DNA from: Diphasiastrum complanatum
Lineage: Eukaryota; Streptophyta; Lycopodiopsida; Lycopodiales; Lycopodiaceae
Assembly: GCA_029204225.1 (NCBI GenBank)
Contig: CM055092.1
Coordinates: 18,579,222-18,643,221 of the forward strand
DNA: 64,000 nucleotides
Direction: 5' to 3'
The notes under the pieces were generated by a model. The model was not told where the DNA came from and ran no database searches. It was given only the letters and a program-made list of their open reading frames with translations. This document shows positions 22,625 to 33,729 of the stretch, in pieces (the first letter of the stretch is position 1; each line of letters begins with the position of its first letter). A program made the position numbers and the translations under genes.

Positions 22625-25430
22625 CCTGAACAAAAAATTTCTCACAACAAAAAAAATTTCATTGGGTTTTAAGAAGTCAACACTCTTGCATTATATCTCT
22701 GAAGTCGGTTTTTGTGAAACATTGTCGGTTCCATTCCTACACTATGTCGGTTTTCCCGAGCACTAAAAATAGGAAGATAGGTAAATGGACCTTATATTAA
22801 CTCAAAAGAAAATTGGGATTCTAACAAATAACTATTTTTGAAAAAAGACAAAATTAAGAATTTTTTTGCAGGCCTTAAAATAGTTCTTGGAACACTTTAG
22901 GTAACAAGAGGTTTATACCAAGGCTGGGATAGATTCTTGCAAATTTCGATATTTTGGCTCCTTGTCACGACTTTTTGGAAGAGTAGATGGGAGTAGGTGA
23001 TAGTATCAAGAATTGTACCTGCATCTTTTGTCTCATTGGGTGTGTGGTTGATCCTTCCTCACCCTCCTTGTCCTCCTCCTGCTCTTGCTTTAGCTATCTC
23101 CATTTTCTCTTGCTCTTTGTCATTGCTCTTCTTGCATTGCTCCTCTTAGTCATTGCTATGCTCTTTGCAAAGTGAAATCATAAGCTCATTAAGAGAACTA
23201 CATCTCTATTTGTGTTTGTGGTTGGATCCTAGATAATGCCATTTTGTTGTGATGTCTATGTAGGTGACAAAAGGGAAGATGGAGGATGGAGGTATTGGAT
23301 ATAAGGTAATCTCTATCTCCGTCTCTTTTCTCTCACTCTCACAAGCACATTCTAGTCTTCATTTCATTGTGTTAATAGCTCTGGTTTGATTGACTTCACG
23401 TTATTTTGTAGGTATTGGACAATGAATAGGAGGCGGTGGATCCACAAATACTAGAGCAAAAAAAAAGTCGGAAAGGCCATCGAAATAGGCCAATCTATCC
23501 CATTTACTATACCAACCTCTGCTTCAATGGCCATTTGCACTTTTTTTTTTCAACTACAGTTTTCTGTTTTTTTTGCATTCTTGATGTAGGTCCACATTTT
23601 TTGTTGTGGATCTAGATCCATGGGATCAAAATGGGCCGATCTACTGTGCTACCTATTCCGAAGGCTGTTCCAAAGTGTATTCTAACAGCAGTGTTGAGCC
23701 TTGCATTACATTGTGGAGATATCAGCTTTGCATTGCATATCAGCTTTGTAGATGTAGATCTATGCATAATTAATGTGATTTGTGTAGATGTAGCTAGTGT
23801 CTTAAGTGGACCTTGCTTTTTTTCAAAATTGTTCTGTAAAGTCTACATTGTTGTATGAATTTTTATTGTGGTAACTTAAGTAAGAATGACAATATTTATG
23901 TTTTGCAGGTCTGTATGCTGATTTTTTCTCCCAGACACCATCCAAGCAGTTGAGCAACACATTTAGTAGCAAATCCAAGGTACTTACAAGGTCGATACAG
24001 ACCTCGAAATGCATGCTTCTGTTTTAAACAGTAGTTCATTGTCTATTCCGAGGTCTATTTCATAGGTTTTGAGCTTTTCATAAACATATATCTAAATTTA
24101 TTGATTATAGGGCATGCGTGAAGATTGCATAGTTGATCTTCAATGGACATGAACTCCAAATGCTGTGCTCTTAGAAATTTGTACAAGTATATCCTATTGT
24201 ATGGCAAAATTAATGCCCAAAAGCATGTTCAAGTACTTGCATGCTTGCACAGTTTGTGACCAGCACACATTTTTAGATCCTGGAACTCATTGGCACATGA
24301 GCAAATGTCACACAAAATAAAATACATTGGATTGTGTTACATCATCTCTAATGTTTATTAGCAAAATCTGAGGGATCTCAACGGGAAAAGGGCACACACT
24401 CGTCTTACACATATTATGTAGAAATCGTCGCTTCCAATTCTTGGGGCGTCTCGATCACCTCATACTCCCCTTCCAATGAAGGTTTCTAAGGCCTCCAAGA
24501 GTATGACAATGAGGATATCTACATGATTTCATAGAGTTAATGATTTTGAGCTCATTTACTAAGTTCATTGTCAACCGCTTCCTTGTAGTCCATTCGTGGA
24601 TCTTGACAAGCTTATTCAATCTTCATTCAATTCCAAAGGAGCACAATATCATGTGCCATTTGGACACTCATTAGAGTATTGGCCATCCTGGTTACAATAA
24701 GGAAAAATTTGAGCACCACCATAATGAAATTCCCTAGTAACCATCATCTCTAAACTGTCATTAAATTCACTATAGAGTTTTTCTCGAATCTGATTCTCTT
24801 CATTGCCCACTGATTGCAATCACCCCAAGGCTCTGTTACAAATTTGAAAAACTTAGAAGGATCGGTTCAATAAGACAAACACAACATTAAGTTCTTCAAG
24901 GCAAGAAGAAGTAGAATTGCTCCCTCACACACCACCGCCAAAAGACATCTATTCACATCATTAAAGAAAACAACTGAAGTACTTAACATAGGGTTTGTAA
25001 AAGTATTGGCCTGATAACTCTAGAACCAAGCAAAGGTGTTACCGTCGAACTTAAAGAGTAATTGTGAAAGAACCACATGTTCATTATTGTTAATTTAACT
25101 ACGTCATCATCAAAATATGATGTATCAGAATCAGAATTTCACAAATCATAATCTGAAGGATCATCCATTTGATGCCTCTGATCACATGATCTATACTTCT
25201 TTCATGTCTCCTCCTCGTCCAACTATCAAGCAGAGTGTTAAAATATGAAATTTTTGGACCTTAATTGGATCTACAAACGATCCACAAGAGGTGTTGGATG
25301 CCAAGTAGACCGATGAAGCACAATTCTAATGGCTAGATCTAGATATAGATCTAAATCAAATATTGCATCTAATTAGCAATAACAATTTGATAAATGATCA
25401 ATACGACTCAAGACTGGCCTCACACGTGTG
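22625..25430. other. Nongenic DNA with scattered repeats
   Basis: No convincing gene. Around 23690-23800 there is a copy of the CATCAGC...GTGTAGATGTAGATCTATG sequence also seen at 16130-16250. Poly-T tracts occur at 23541-23552 and 23562-23573. Short open frames at 22987 (hydrophobic) and 23631 lack family signals. Around 25150-25430 there is decayed LTR-like sequence. Confidence 0.35.
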
Positions 25431-25435
25431 GAATA

Positions 25436-25700
25436 CTGTCAGTCTACGGACAATGAGCAGAGATTACAATACACTACTCATTGATATCATTCAATGCAAG
25501 AAATCACAACACAAATAGTGAAAATAACAATGTATTGCCTCAAAATCAAGATCTCTCATCAAGATTGGATTATATACAATGATGATCTTTATCGATCAGG
25601 CACATTTCGACCTCGTATGCTGACTCAACATGTCTGGCATGTGTGGGGAATGTCACATCATCCTAGATCAACCAATAAATTGAAGATAAGCCCCCACCTC
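25436..25700 (-). mobile_element. 3' LTR and polypurine tract of a minus-strand copia relic
   Basis: On the minus strand GAGGTGGGGGC (25700-25690) is a polypurine tract downstream of the RT fragment at 25.9-26.6 kb. The LTR then runs to GTAATCTCTGCTCATTGTCC (25469-25450). The first LTR bases (TTATC) are not TG, so the left edge of the polypurine tract is less certain. Confidence 0.45.
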
Positions 25701-25928
25701 ATTGAATCGTAACTTGGTGCCATTGCCTCACCTTGATTTGCTTGATTTGAGGTGATTTCTCCTAGCTTATAGGAACTTGTAAGATCAAATCCCACTGATA
25801 TTTTCCAAATACATACACATGTGGGAACAGCCTCTCACATGTGGAAAGCATGTCTCATTCAAATGAGAACGGATGATCGATCAATGAAATGGTGCCACAT
25901 GGAAAATTTCTACTTCACTATCTTCCAA

Positions 25929-26640
25929 CTAGTTCATACTTGAGTCAATCAAGACAAATTCAATCAAACTACCATTTATGACTACCATCCACACATGGGA
26001 ACAGGCTCCACAACAAAACCAAAATAATGATCTTGCCATGATTAAATTTGACATACAACCAAGGTTCATAAGAGATAGAGTAGAGGTAGATGTGCAACCT
26101 AGAGTACGAAGCTCTAGGTGCTTGCTTGAGTCCATAAAGACTATTCTTCAAGTAGCAAACTTTGTCTTCGTCTCCTTCCTTGATGAAGCCCCTGGGTTGC
26201 AAAATGTAGAACTCTTCTTCCAAGAATCCATTTAGGAAAGCATTAGTAACATCAGGTTGGAAAAGCTCACATTTGAAAGAAGTAGCAAGACAAATGATCA
26301 TCCTTATAGTAACGAGCATAGAAGCAAGAGCAAAAGTTTCATCATAATCCAAGCCTTTAGTTTGCAAAAACCCTTTTGCTGAAAGTCTTATTTATTAATG
26401 GGTCCATCTTTAATATACTTCAATCTATAGATTCACTTACAAGAAAGTGGTTTCTTCCCATATGGAAGACCCACAAGTTCCCAAGTTTGATTTTCCATCA
26501 AAGCATGAAACTCAATTTGCATATTATTTTTCCAAGAATGTGACTTAATAATAGCTTCTTCAAAACAAGCTGGTTCTTCAAGCATAGTAGTCAAGAATGT
26601 TGGAAAGAAGGAATGCAATAATGACAAGTTGAAGACTATG
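25929..26640 (-). pseudogene. Copia reverse transcriptase fragment
   Basis: The 26627-26433 frame reads EPACFEEAIIKSHSWKNNMQ, IEFHALMENQTWELVGLP, the copia RT entry motif (EP-xxEA----W--AM--E---L--N-TW-LV-LP). The 26367-25969 frame reads QTKGLDYDETFALASMLVTI, RMIICLATSFKCELFQPDVT, NAFLNGFLEEEFYILQPRGF, KVCYLKNSLYGLKQAPRAS. QxDVTNAFLNG holds the first catalytic Asp. The YVDD box is not seen because homology is lost after APRAS-YSRLH. It is truncated and frameshifted. Confidence 0.88.
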
Positions 26641-26844
26641 GCGACTTATCAAACTAAAGCCCTCTTTGCTAACACCTATCAATATTGAACAAAATATAAT
26701 GACAGACGTCGCGTTCAATCTTATTGTGACCAACTTTGAAATCGTGAGCACTGTAGTGATTTCACTTACAAAACAATCATAGAGATGCACACATTCTGAC
26801 ATAATACTAAACACAATAAAAGGAGTAGATTGATTCAGCATGTG

Positions 26845-27458
26845 GCATGTACAAAATCAGATGATGATGAGCACAAGAAAATTGCAAATAGAATCTATGT
26901 ACTCTAAGCTATCTCTGAGTAGTTGTAAACTCTATCTGATTGCACTTTCACTGATAAACAGTAAGCGCTAGTTACAATACTTTAATGAACTTTGAAAGAA
27001 AAACTGTGCTAGAAAGCTGAGCAAGAGTTGGAGTTGTGTTTGATGATCAACTATTTATACTAAAGCAATTGATGCATGTCCAATAGGATACCTATTAGGT
27101 CGCAAATTGCAATAGACAGTTGGCCATGATGAACTGGCATCCATACAATTAGGACTTCGCGAAAATTTACTTGCTAATCAGTTAGGGCAAGTCTATAGCT
27201 TCAATTCAAGTGGAGCAATAATTGTCTTTTCTCGACATGGCCGAAATGGCCAAAGTCTTTGACTTTCGTCGGGGACATTGATACGTTGGAAGATGTCCGA
27301 TATGTCGGAGCCACCTGTGAGCGATTCCTGAGTATTTATGTAGACTGTGTAGAAACACGAAGAAAAGTACACAATTGGATCATAAGTGGATGAAGATTAA
27401 AGGATGAGCCACTTCGAAGAGTAATCCAACAAGCTAGAATAATCTAACACTCTCCCTT
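26845..27458 (-). mobile_element. 3' LTR and polypurine tract of a second copia copy
   Basis: Minus strand: TTAAGGGAGAG (polypurine tract, 27460-27450), then TGTTAGATTATTCTAGC as the LTR start (27449). A TATA box TATAAATAG lies at 27059-27052 and R-U5 words TAGCTTAGAGTACATAGA and TTGTGCTCATCATCATC at about 26870-26910. About 600 bp. It is the best-preserved member of the LTR family also at 13.4, 16.0 and 20.0 kb. Confidence 0.7.
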
Positions 27459-27479
27459 AATCTAAATATGCTTTGACTT

Positions 27480-27840
27480 TCAAACTTAGTTCTGCACAAA
27501 ATTTTGTGTGTGCATCCAAGCTTAATGCTTTAGTAAAAGTATCTGTTGTCATATCTTATGTTCATCAAGAGTACTGCAAGTCAACCTCTCTATTGATAAC
27601 TTTGCTTCTAACATAGTAATACTTAATTTCAATGTGCTTACTCCTAGAATGGCATCTAGGGTTGGATGATAAAGCAATAGCACTTCGATTATCACACAAT
27701 AAAGTTGTCGGAGTATATTGATTCCGATTGATATTTGAAAGTAAGTTTCTCAACCACACTGCTTCATTTGTAGCTTGAGAGGCTGAGATATACTCTGATT
27801 CAATAGAAGATAGAGCAATCAAAGTTTGCTTGCGATTGTT
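27480..27840 (-). pseudogene. Copia RNase H fragment
   Basis: Open frame 27822-27565: MIALSSIESEYISASQATNE, AVWLRNLLSNINRNQYTPTT, LLCDNRSAIALSSNPRCHSR, SKHIEIKYYYVRSKVINREV. It contains ESEY (catalytic Glu), LLCDN (catalytic Asp) and the HSRSKHIEIKYY motif of the copia pol C-terminus. Beyond 27565 a stop interrupts DLQYS before the polypurine tract. Nearly intact as a domain but without the first Asp segment in frame. Confidence 0.9.
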
Positions 27841-29190
27841 TTATGAAATAGGACCATTGTTGAGGAAGAATGTAAATTCGGAAGTGGATTTACAAGTGTC
27901 TACATCTCTTGCCCAACTTTCATCTAAATGACCACTGAGAATATTCCATAACAAATGCAGAGGTCTATAGTAGCTCAAAGATATCTTAAAACTCTAATAA
28001 GAGCCTGTCAATGTGTAATACACGGATTGGTCATAAATTGACTTAAGAAACTGACTGCAAAAGCTATTACATAAGAGATCCTATTATAATATGATAGCGA
28101 TACTCATGCATCTGCTTCTTCTCTTCGATTGTTCGGGGACAATGGTTCTTCGACATCTTGAGTCCTCACTTCATCGGTGAGAGAGATAATTTGCAATTCA
28201 TTAGATTATATCTGATTATAACATTGTGAATGTATCTTTGCTGAACACTGTAAATCAACTTTTGCTTTTTGTATCAATGCTGCCTTGACTTGAAGTAGAC
28301 ATTCAAATCCGAAGTGCTTCGTTTATAGCCGTGATCGATAAGCAAAGTATTGATCCTTTGAAACCATGCTTGAGCAGATTGCTTCAAGCCATAAACTGCT
28401 TTATGGAGTTTGCAAACATGATTGTGTTTACCTTCGATATTCTAACCTGTAGGTTGCACCATGTGAATGTCCTCTTCAATAACTCCATTAAGATATGTTG
28501 TCTATACATCCATTTGATGTATTTCCAAATCTACTACAATAGCAAATGACAATAGAATTATGAAATAACAACTGGACTGAAGGTCTCAGTGTAGTCGACG
28601 TTGTATACTTGACAAAATCCTCTGGTGACAAGTTGAGTCTTTATTCGATCGATACTTCCAGCTCTCTTGAACTTGATTTTGAATAACCATTTGCAATCAA
28701 CTACATTTTCTACTGGCAGGTAATTCGACAACAGTCTAAGTCTAGTTCATGATAAGAGACGAATACTCTTTATCCATAGCTTCTTTCCATAGATTGGAAT
28801 CGTCTGACTAAGTGCCTCTTCATCGACAGTCGTCGACTCTTGAACAAGGTAAGCTTCAGACTCGTCGATATACCTGATAGGTGGTCTGCTTTCTCTTGTC
28901 GATCTTCTGGGTAGTGGTCGATGTTGATTATCTTCATCATGTTGTAGTCGCTGAACTACAAGCTCATCATCTTTGGATTCATAGACAAGCTTGGACCTTC
29001 AATAGGAATAGTCTAATTTTGAACTAGAAAGTTTGATAATTCGGTAGAGTCCAATAGTTCGGCTATATGAGCTTTGCCCTTACCTTTGAGGTCGATAAAC
29101 TGATCTTCGACAAAGATGACATCCCGACTAGTAAATATCTTTGACTCGACAAGATCATACAGCTTATAAGCTTTATCCAAAGTAGTATAG
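27840..29190 (-). pseudogene. Decayed copia pol (integrase tail, RT)
   Basis: A heavily broken minus-strand frame. FVEDQFIDLKGKG (about 29110) is the integrase-RT linker. Around 28510-28330, HQMDVQTTYLNGVIEEDIHM and HNHVCKLHKAVYGLKQS give the RT boxes MDVxTxFLNG and VCKLxKxxYGLKQS. The segment to 27840 shows LRYL and further remnants leading into RNase H. It is continuous with the 27480-27840 domain and its LTR, so this is one 5'-truncated copia copy. Confidence 0.75.
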
Positions 29191-29192
29191 CT

Positions 29193-29395
29193 TGTTGGTT
29201 TTGTACGGACAGCAACAGTACTTTATCATTTCATTCAAGTTTCATCAAGTACTATTAGTATTTGCATCTCATTTTGTGTGTAGATGCTGATTTTTCTACA
29301 TTGATGAGATTGGTAGTGTATTTCTCTTTCTAACCAAAGATCTTTCAAGTGGATTGGATCTTAATGATCTGAAATCCTTCACATGGTATCAGAGC
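29193..29395 (+). mobile_element. Short LTR with perfect initiator-Met primer-binding site
   Basis: The segment from TGTTGGTTTTGTACGG (29193) to TCCTTCACA (29383) is bounded TG...CA and is followed at once by TGGTATCAGAGC (29384-29395), a perfect match to the plant initiator tRNA-Met site. At 191 bp it is short, so the left edge could be truncated by the neighbouring copia copy. Confidence 0.6.
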
Positions 29396-30130
29396 TTGTG
29401 TTTCAGGTTATGAAGGAGGAATTCAAATCTATCAATGATTGGTGAAGATATCAAGGCTAGAGCATGCTCGAGGGGATTCTACACCAAAATTGAGTTTTTT
29501 GTTTTTGTAGATTGGATCTTTTGTAGATCAAAATCCTATATAGGTTTTCAAACTTGATCAATTCCTATTTTTGATTTCACATAGTAGATCTGGCCAATTT
29601 TTGGATCGTTAGATCAGCCTAAGTGGTGGCTATTAGATTGCATAATCAAAATTTCAGCATTTGCATTTCGATCTCATTGATTGAAGTTGATACAGATGAA
29701 TTGAAAGTGGTTGGCAAGGATTGTGGCCAAAAAGCCTCTTGGCTATACATTGATCTTGATAACATTTTTTCTTTGGAAAGATATGCGACAAGTTTCATGG
29801 TTTCCACCACACATGCATCATTGTGATCCTTGTATTCTGGAAACTTCTAGCTCATGAACTGCAAATAATTGATAAAGGACATTATTCCTTTCATTTCATC
29901 TGGATCTAGATCCTTCGTGGATGCTAGAAAGATGGCTTCATCTTCTCAAGGTACACACTGCAACAGTTTGAAAGGTTCACTCCATGCGTTGTCTCCATCA
30001 TTACAATAGTATTTCCATTGCATGGTTGGCTCATCATTCATCATTTGAAAAGAAAAATAGTGAGAATTGGTGTGTCCTTCTAATCCTTCATTTCCTTGAG
30101 CAATACAAGGATCTATATATTGTTTCTAGT
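29396..30130 (+). other. Leader or internal remnant after the LTR
   Basis: The region following the primer-binding site has one open frame (29623-29826) without a family signature and a Ser-rich start at about 29934 (MASSSQGTH). No gag motif was recognised before the transposase-like pseudogene begins on the other strand at 30138. Confidence 0.3.
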
Positions 30131-30137
30131 CTACCAT

Positions 30138-32091
30138 TCATTCCAGTATTTCTACTTCAGTGTTTTCAATACGACCACCATCTATCTTTTCACCAATTCG
30201 TGCTAGCATATCTGGCATTGTGTGAACTGATTTGGACTTCAAAGCCTTGGATATGACACTAAAAACCTGATCTATGTCTTCATGTGTGTGGCCAGCCAAA
30301 AGAAATCCCATTTCTACCTTTTGGAAGATGTTATGTGCAACTAACATACAACAAAGACCAAAAATAAATTTGTTCTTGTTCTCCCTCCAACAATTGTCAA
30401 TTTGAATACATAAGATCAGAGGTAAGTTACCACGTGATGCTTGTACCTTTCTTATTGCTCACATTATTGATGTGGCGACTTGATTGCTATCATGAGCATG
30501 CAAGGTATCAATCCAAACATCACAAAGCAACTTGAATCCATTAACCAATACCCCACAAACATGTGTTTTCAAAAATTGATTCCCCTCTAATCTAGGAGGA
30601 GTCTTATTGATACGGGGTAATGTTGTTGCCATTCCATCAATGATAAGACACAGACTGTTCAAGATGGTACCTTGACTCTTCTTTCCACTATGCATACAAT
30701 TTTCTAGAATCGAAAACATGATGTAGATGATGACCTCTCAGTGTAATACACACATCCTAATGTCAAGAGTTATCTCTATTGCATTTTTAAGGTTGTCACA
30801 TGTTTTGCATTTGGACCTTCTTTGTCTTGTTGGAGTCTTGACCTGTCCAAACTCTTGTTTCCACATCTTGTAGAGTGTGGATCTTGAAACTTTAAAAATA
30901 TGTGCGTCTTTAAGTTTTGTGTTTATAGTTTTGAAGATGTTATGTTTATGCATGTCGAGTGGGAGATGATATTCGCAAATAACAGCGCCATCTTTTGATT
31001 TATGTTGCAGATGTGGTTGAGGCAATGCATGCTTTTCCAAAATCCAACGCATTATGGCCAACCCTTTTGAAGAATGTCCACATTGCTTGAATGTGCTGGT
31101 GTTTCCATGAAACTTGTACATAATGGAATAAGGTGCCTCAACAATTACTTGTCAAAACATTCCATGGGAGATTCCCAATAGATTCTGATATGCTTTTATG
31201 TAGATAGCTTTATCATCCAATGTAGGTTTGAAACACAATTCGGGTTCCTCCAAAATATCAAACTTTGCATCTGACTTTTCTCATCTATGAAAAAACATTT
31301 GAACATCTGCAATAATTGATTATGCTTGTCAGCTCCTTGTTTTCTCCACACACCTAGTCGCAAGCCTTCACATTCTTTGTAGGTAATTTGTCGAATGCAC
31401 AACTTACCACAACATGGTTGCATCAATGTTTCCCTTATATTTTTTAACGATAAAACATATTCTGTCTTTTTTGGTGCAACATAAGCAAGCACACATTTTC
31501 CTTTGAGACTATGAGTAGTTCTAAAGGATGTTGAATCTACTTGAGGATCTCTTTGTAGATCTTCCAAAAGTTCATCTGCTTGTGACCATCTTAATTTTGC
31601 AAGATTGTTTGTCATATTAACATCATGTAATATGTTGCCTGCGTAATCATGTTCATCAAAATCAAATTCCAAAAAATCTGAATTACGTCAAGTGGATGCA
31701 TTTGCACTTGCAAAAATTGACCATTTCGGTGTACGCTTTGTTTGAATGCTGATTTCATAATGATGTCTTATATTTTTGTTGTTATCAAGAGCCTCTCCAA
31801 CATCCTCCAACTTGTAAAAATATCCAAGTTATATACTGATGCAGATATATTAGTGCAAGTGACCACATCCTCAACATCTGTCAAGATATCCGAATTATAG
31901 CTACTTGTTCTTGACATATTGCGATCATGAAAAATATCTTCAATTCCTGTCAAGATATCCCAGTTATAGTTACTTGATCTTGACATATTACAACCTTGAG
32001 AAATATCTTCGATTTCTGTCAAGATATCCGAGTTATAGTTACTTGATATTGCTGTATTGCAATCATCGGATTTGTTACGTAAAGCACTCAC
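30138..32091 (-). pseudogene. Transposase-like protein with DNC-RENKN and GHTHEDIDQ motifs (DUF7869-type)
   Basis: Minus strand, in order: four 24-residue N-terminal repeats (32070-31790); a basic stretch; EFDFDEHDYAGNILHD; SLKGKCVLAYVAPK; Cys-rich MQPCCGKLCIRQITYKECEG (31420-31370); MYKFHGNTSTFKQCGHSSKG; VSRSTLYKMWKQEFGQVKTP; RSKCKTCDNLK (30810); SLCLIIDGMATTLPRINK (30650); IQIDNCWRENKNKFIFGLCC (30395); GFLLAGHTHEDIDQVFSVIS (30300). This motif order is that of multicopy plant and animal proteins I recall as carrying DUF7869. The conserved acidic residues (IDGM, IDNC, HEDID) suggest an RNase H-like nuclease, by inference. At least three frameshifts and several stops make it a pseudogene. A gypsy copy abuts its N-terminus at about 32097. 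Confidence 0.7.
31785..32075 (-). repeat. 72-bp tandem repeat encoding a 24-residue unit
   Basis: Three clear copies and a fourth diverged one. The unit on the minus strand encodes S-YN-DILT-IEDI with CN-S between units (ISSNYNSDILTEIEDI, RSSNYNWDILTGIEDI, RTSSYNSDILTDVEDV, SVYNLDIFT). The period stays a multiple of three, so it evolved under a reading frame. It lies at the N-terminus of the transposase-like pseudogene. Confidence 0.85.
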
Positions 32092-32099
32092 TTAATGGT

Positions 32100-32690
32100 T
32101 CATGTGCCGCTTTGCGCTAACTGAAAAGTGAAGGGCATGTCATTGCTGAATGTCCTCAGCCACAACAACCGCGGTCTAAACCAAGGTTTGTAAACTCACC
32201 TAGAGAAGATGACTCTCGGCCATCTAAAACTAACACTGACATGATAATTCAGAGGATAGAAGTAGAGTCTGAAACATTAGATCAAGACCATCAATGGCCA
32301 GATTTAGATGTAGAGATAAATAAAGTAACTACTAGAAGTAGTAGAGATTCTTTAACTCTTAAAGATAAGAAGAAACTAGGACAAAATCTGCGAAAAACAC
32401 GAAAAATGTGACACAAAAAGTGGAGGTCGTAGAATAGTCAGTATGATTCCTAATCGTAAAGAATTAGACCTTGATAGGCCTACTGAAAAATATTATGATG
32501 TTAATATTAGTTCAAAAGCTAAAGAGCTTTTAGACGAAGAAACTACAAAAGTTAAAAAAGTAACATTTTCAGATCCAGTCATAAGTAACGAGATATCTAG
32601 AGATCCATCGTCACTTAGAAACCATTCTTATGATATAGTAGAAGACCTTGTCTCTAGAATGCCCAATATAACTTTTAAATAGTTATTAGA
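32100..32690 (+). pseudogene. Gag knuckle tail and gag-pol linker (copy A)
   Basis: PLCAN-K-KGHVIAECPQPQQ is the second zinc knuckle (second Cys lost to a stop). SKPRFVNSPREDDSRPSKT and a charged linker follow. The open frame 32443-32682 has KELDLDRPTEKYYDVNISSK and VKKVTFSDPVISNEIS. The same linker occurs in copy B (44221-44440), confirming the family. Function is the link between nucleocapsid and protease; no catalytic motif. Confidence 0.75.
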
Positions 32691-32789
32691 TGATAATCAA
32701 TATTACAAGAAAGAAATTAAGCAATTTTTGCAAAGTAAAAAAAAAAAGAAGCAAAGTAACCATTAGTCAACATAGGATTAGCTAATTAA

Positions 32790-33010
32790 GGTGATGAAGG
32801 TCAACCCGAGATTCAGGTAGTAATCAATGGCTGCACCTTAGATAGTGTACCCATAGATTCTGGATCTAGCGTAAACATAATGACTGAAGAAACAACATAT
32901 GAGTTAGACATTCATCATAGAATAGCACCCACCTTAAGACATTTATACCAGGCCGATGTCATAACCCATTGGAAGAAGAAAGAGATTACCTTCAGAGACC
33001 AGATGGAAAC
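32790..33010 (+). pseudogene. First retropepsin domain (copy A)
   Basis: VVINGCTLDSVPIDSGSSVN then IMTEETTYEL carries an intact DSG active-site triad (about 32853-32870). The middle of the domain is deleted, and it resumes at RHLYQADVITHWKKKEITFR (about 32938-32996), matching the C-terminal LGRPWLYQAD--I-W motif. It is followed by a short acidic linker and a second, fuller retropepsin, which is unusual. Confidence 0.7.
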
Positions 33011-33129
33011 ATCGATGGGGAAAAGTCACACATGAATTACTATATAATGGGAAAAGGATAAGTACGAAGGGGAGACACCTACATCATCCTTGAGCTCTAC
33101 TTCAGAGGATGAAGGGCTTCAATCCGTAA

Positions 33130-33600
33130 GGACTGAGGAAGGGGAGAGGTTTGTCACACTAAGTATACCTGCATACAGTAATGGAGTAGAATATGTAGAT
33201 AGAGGAGATTGTGGAGTTCCAGAGACTAGTGCTATCATAGGAGATTAGACTATAGATAGAATACTAATAGACTCAGGATCCAGTATCAACTTAATAACAG
33301 AAAAAATGGTTAGGGAATTAGGACTAGAAAAATAGATATAGCCTATCACTTACCATGAAATCCATTTAGCAGACATATCCAAATGTATACCAGTAGGGGA
33401 GCTAAAAGGTATTAGCGTAGTTATAGAGACAAATATGTTTGTTATGAATTTCTTTGTCATAAACCCAGTAGATACACACCTTATTCAATATTATTTGGAA
33501 GACCATGGCTATATCAAGCCGATGCTATTATAAATTGGTCTACCAAATAGATATTTTTTTCAGGCATTCTCACAGCCAGTCCAATAGGGGGTCACCTTTT
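33130..33600 (+). pseudogene. Second retropepsin domain (copy A)
   Basis: TIDRILIDSGSSINLITEKM then VRELGLEK (about 33250-33335) has the DSG triad and flap lead. ITYHEIHLADISKCIPVGEL, KGISVVIETNMFVMNFFVIN form the flap and core. LFGRPWLYQADAIINWSTK (about 33484-33547, after a frameshift) is the C-terminal dimer-strand motif. Stops at 33246 and after EK show it is dead, but all landmarks are present. It would cleave Gag-Pol. Confidence 0.85.
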
Positions 33601-33729
33601 GAGATGGGGTGAGGAGTTAGGTAGACCTGTGGAATCCTAAATCAATTTCATAGAATGCTATGAGATTGACGAGGATGAGGAAATACCAACAACATCCGAG
33701 TCAAGGGAAGTTCTGGGTGGAACTAGAGC

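Noticed and set aside
22987-23175. Small hydrophobic membrane protein
   Set aside because: Leu/Ser/Cys content follows from CTC/TTG-rich DNA; no homologue recognised and no supporting signals.
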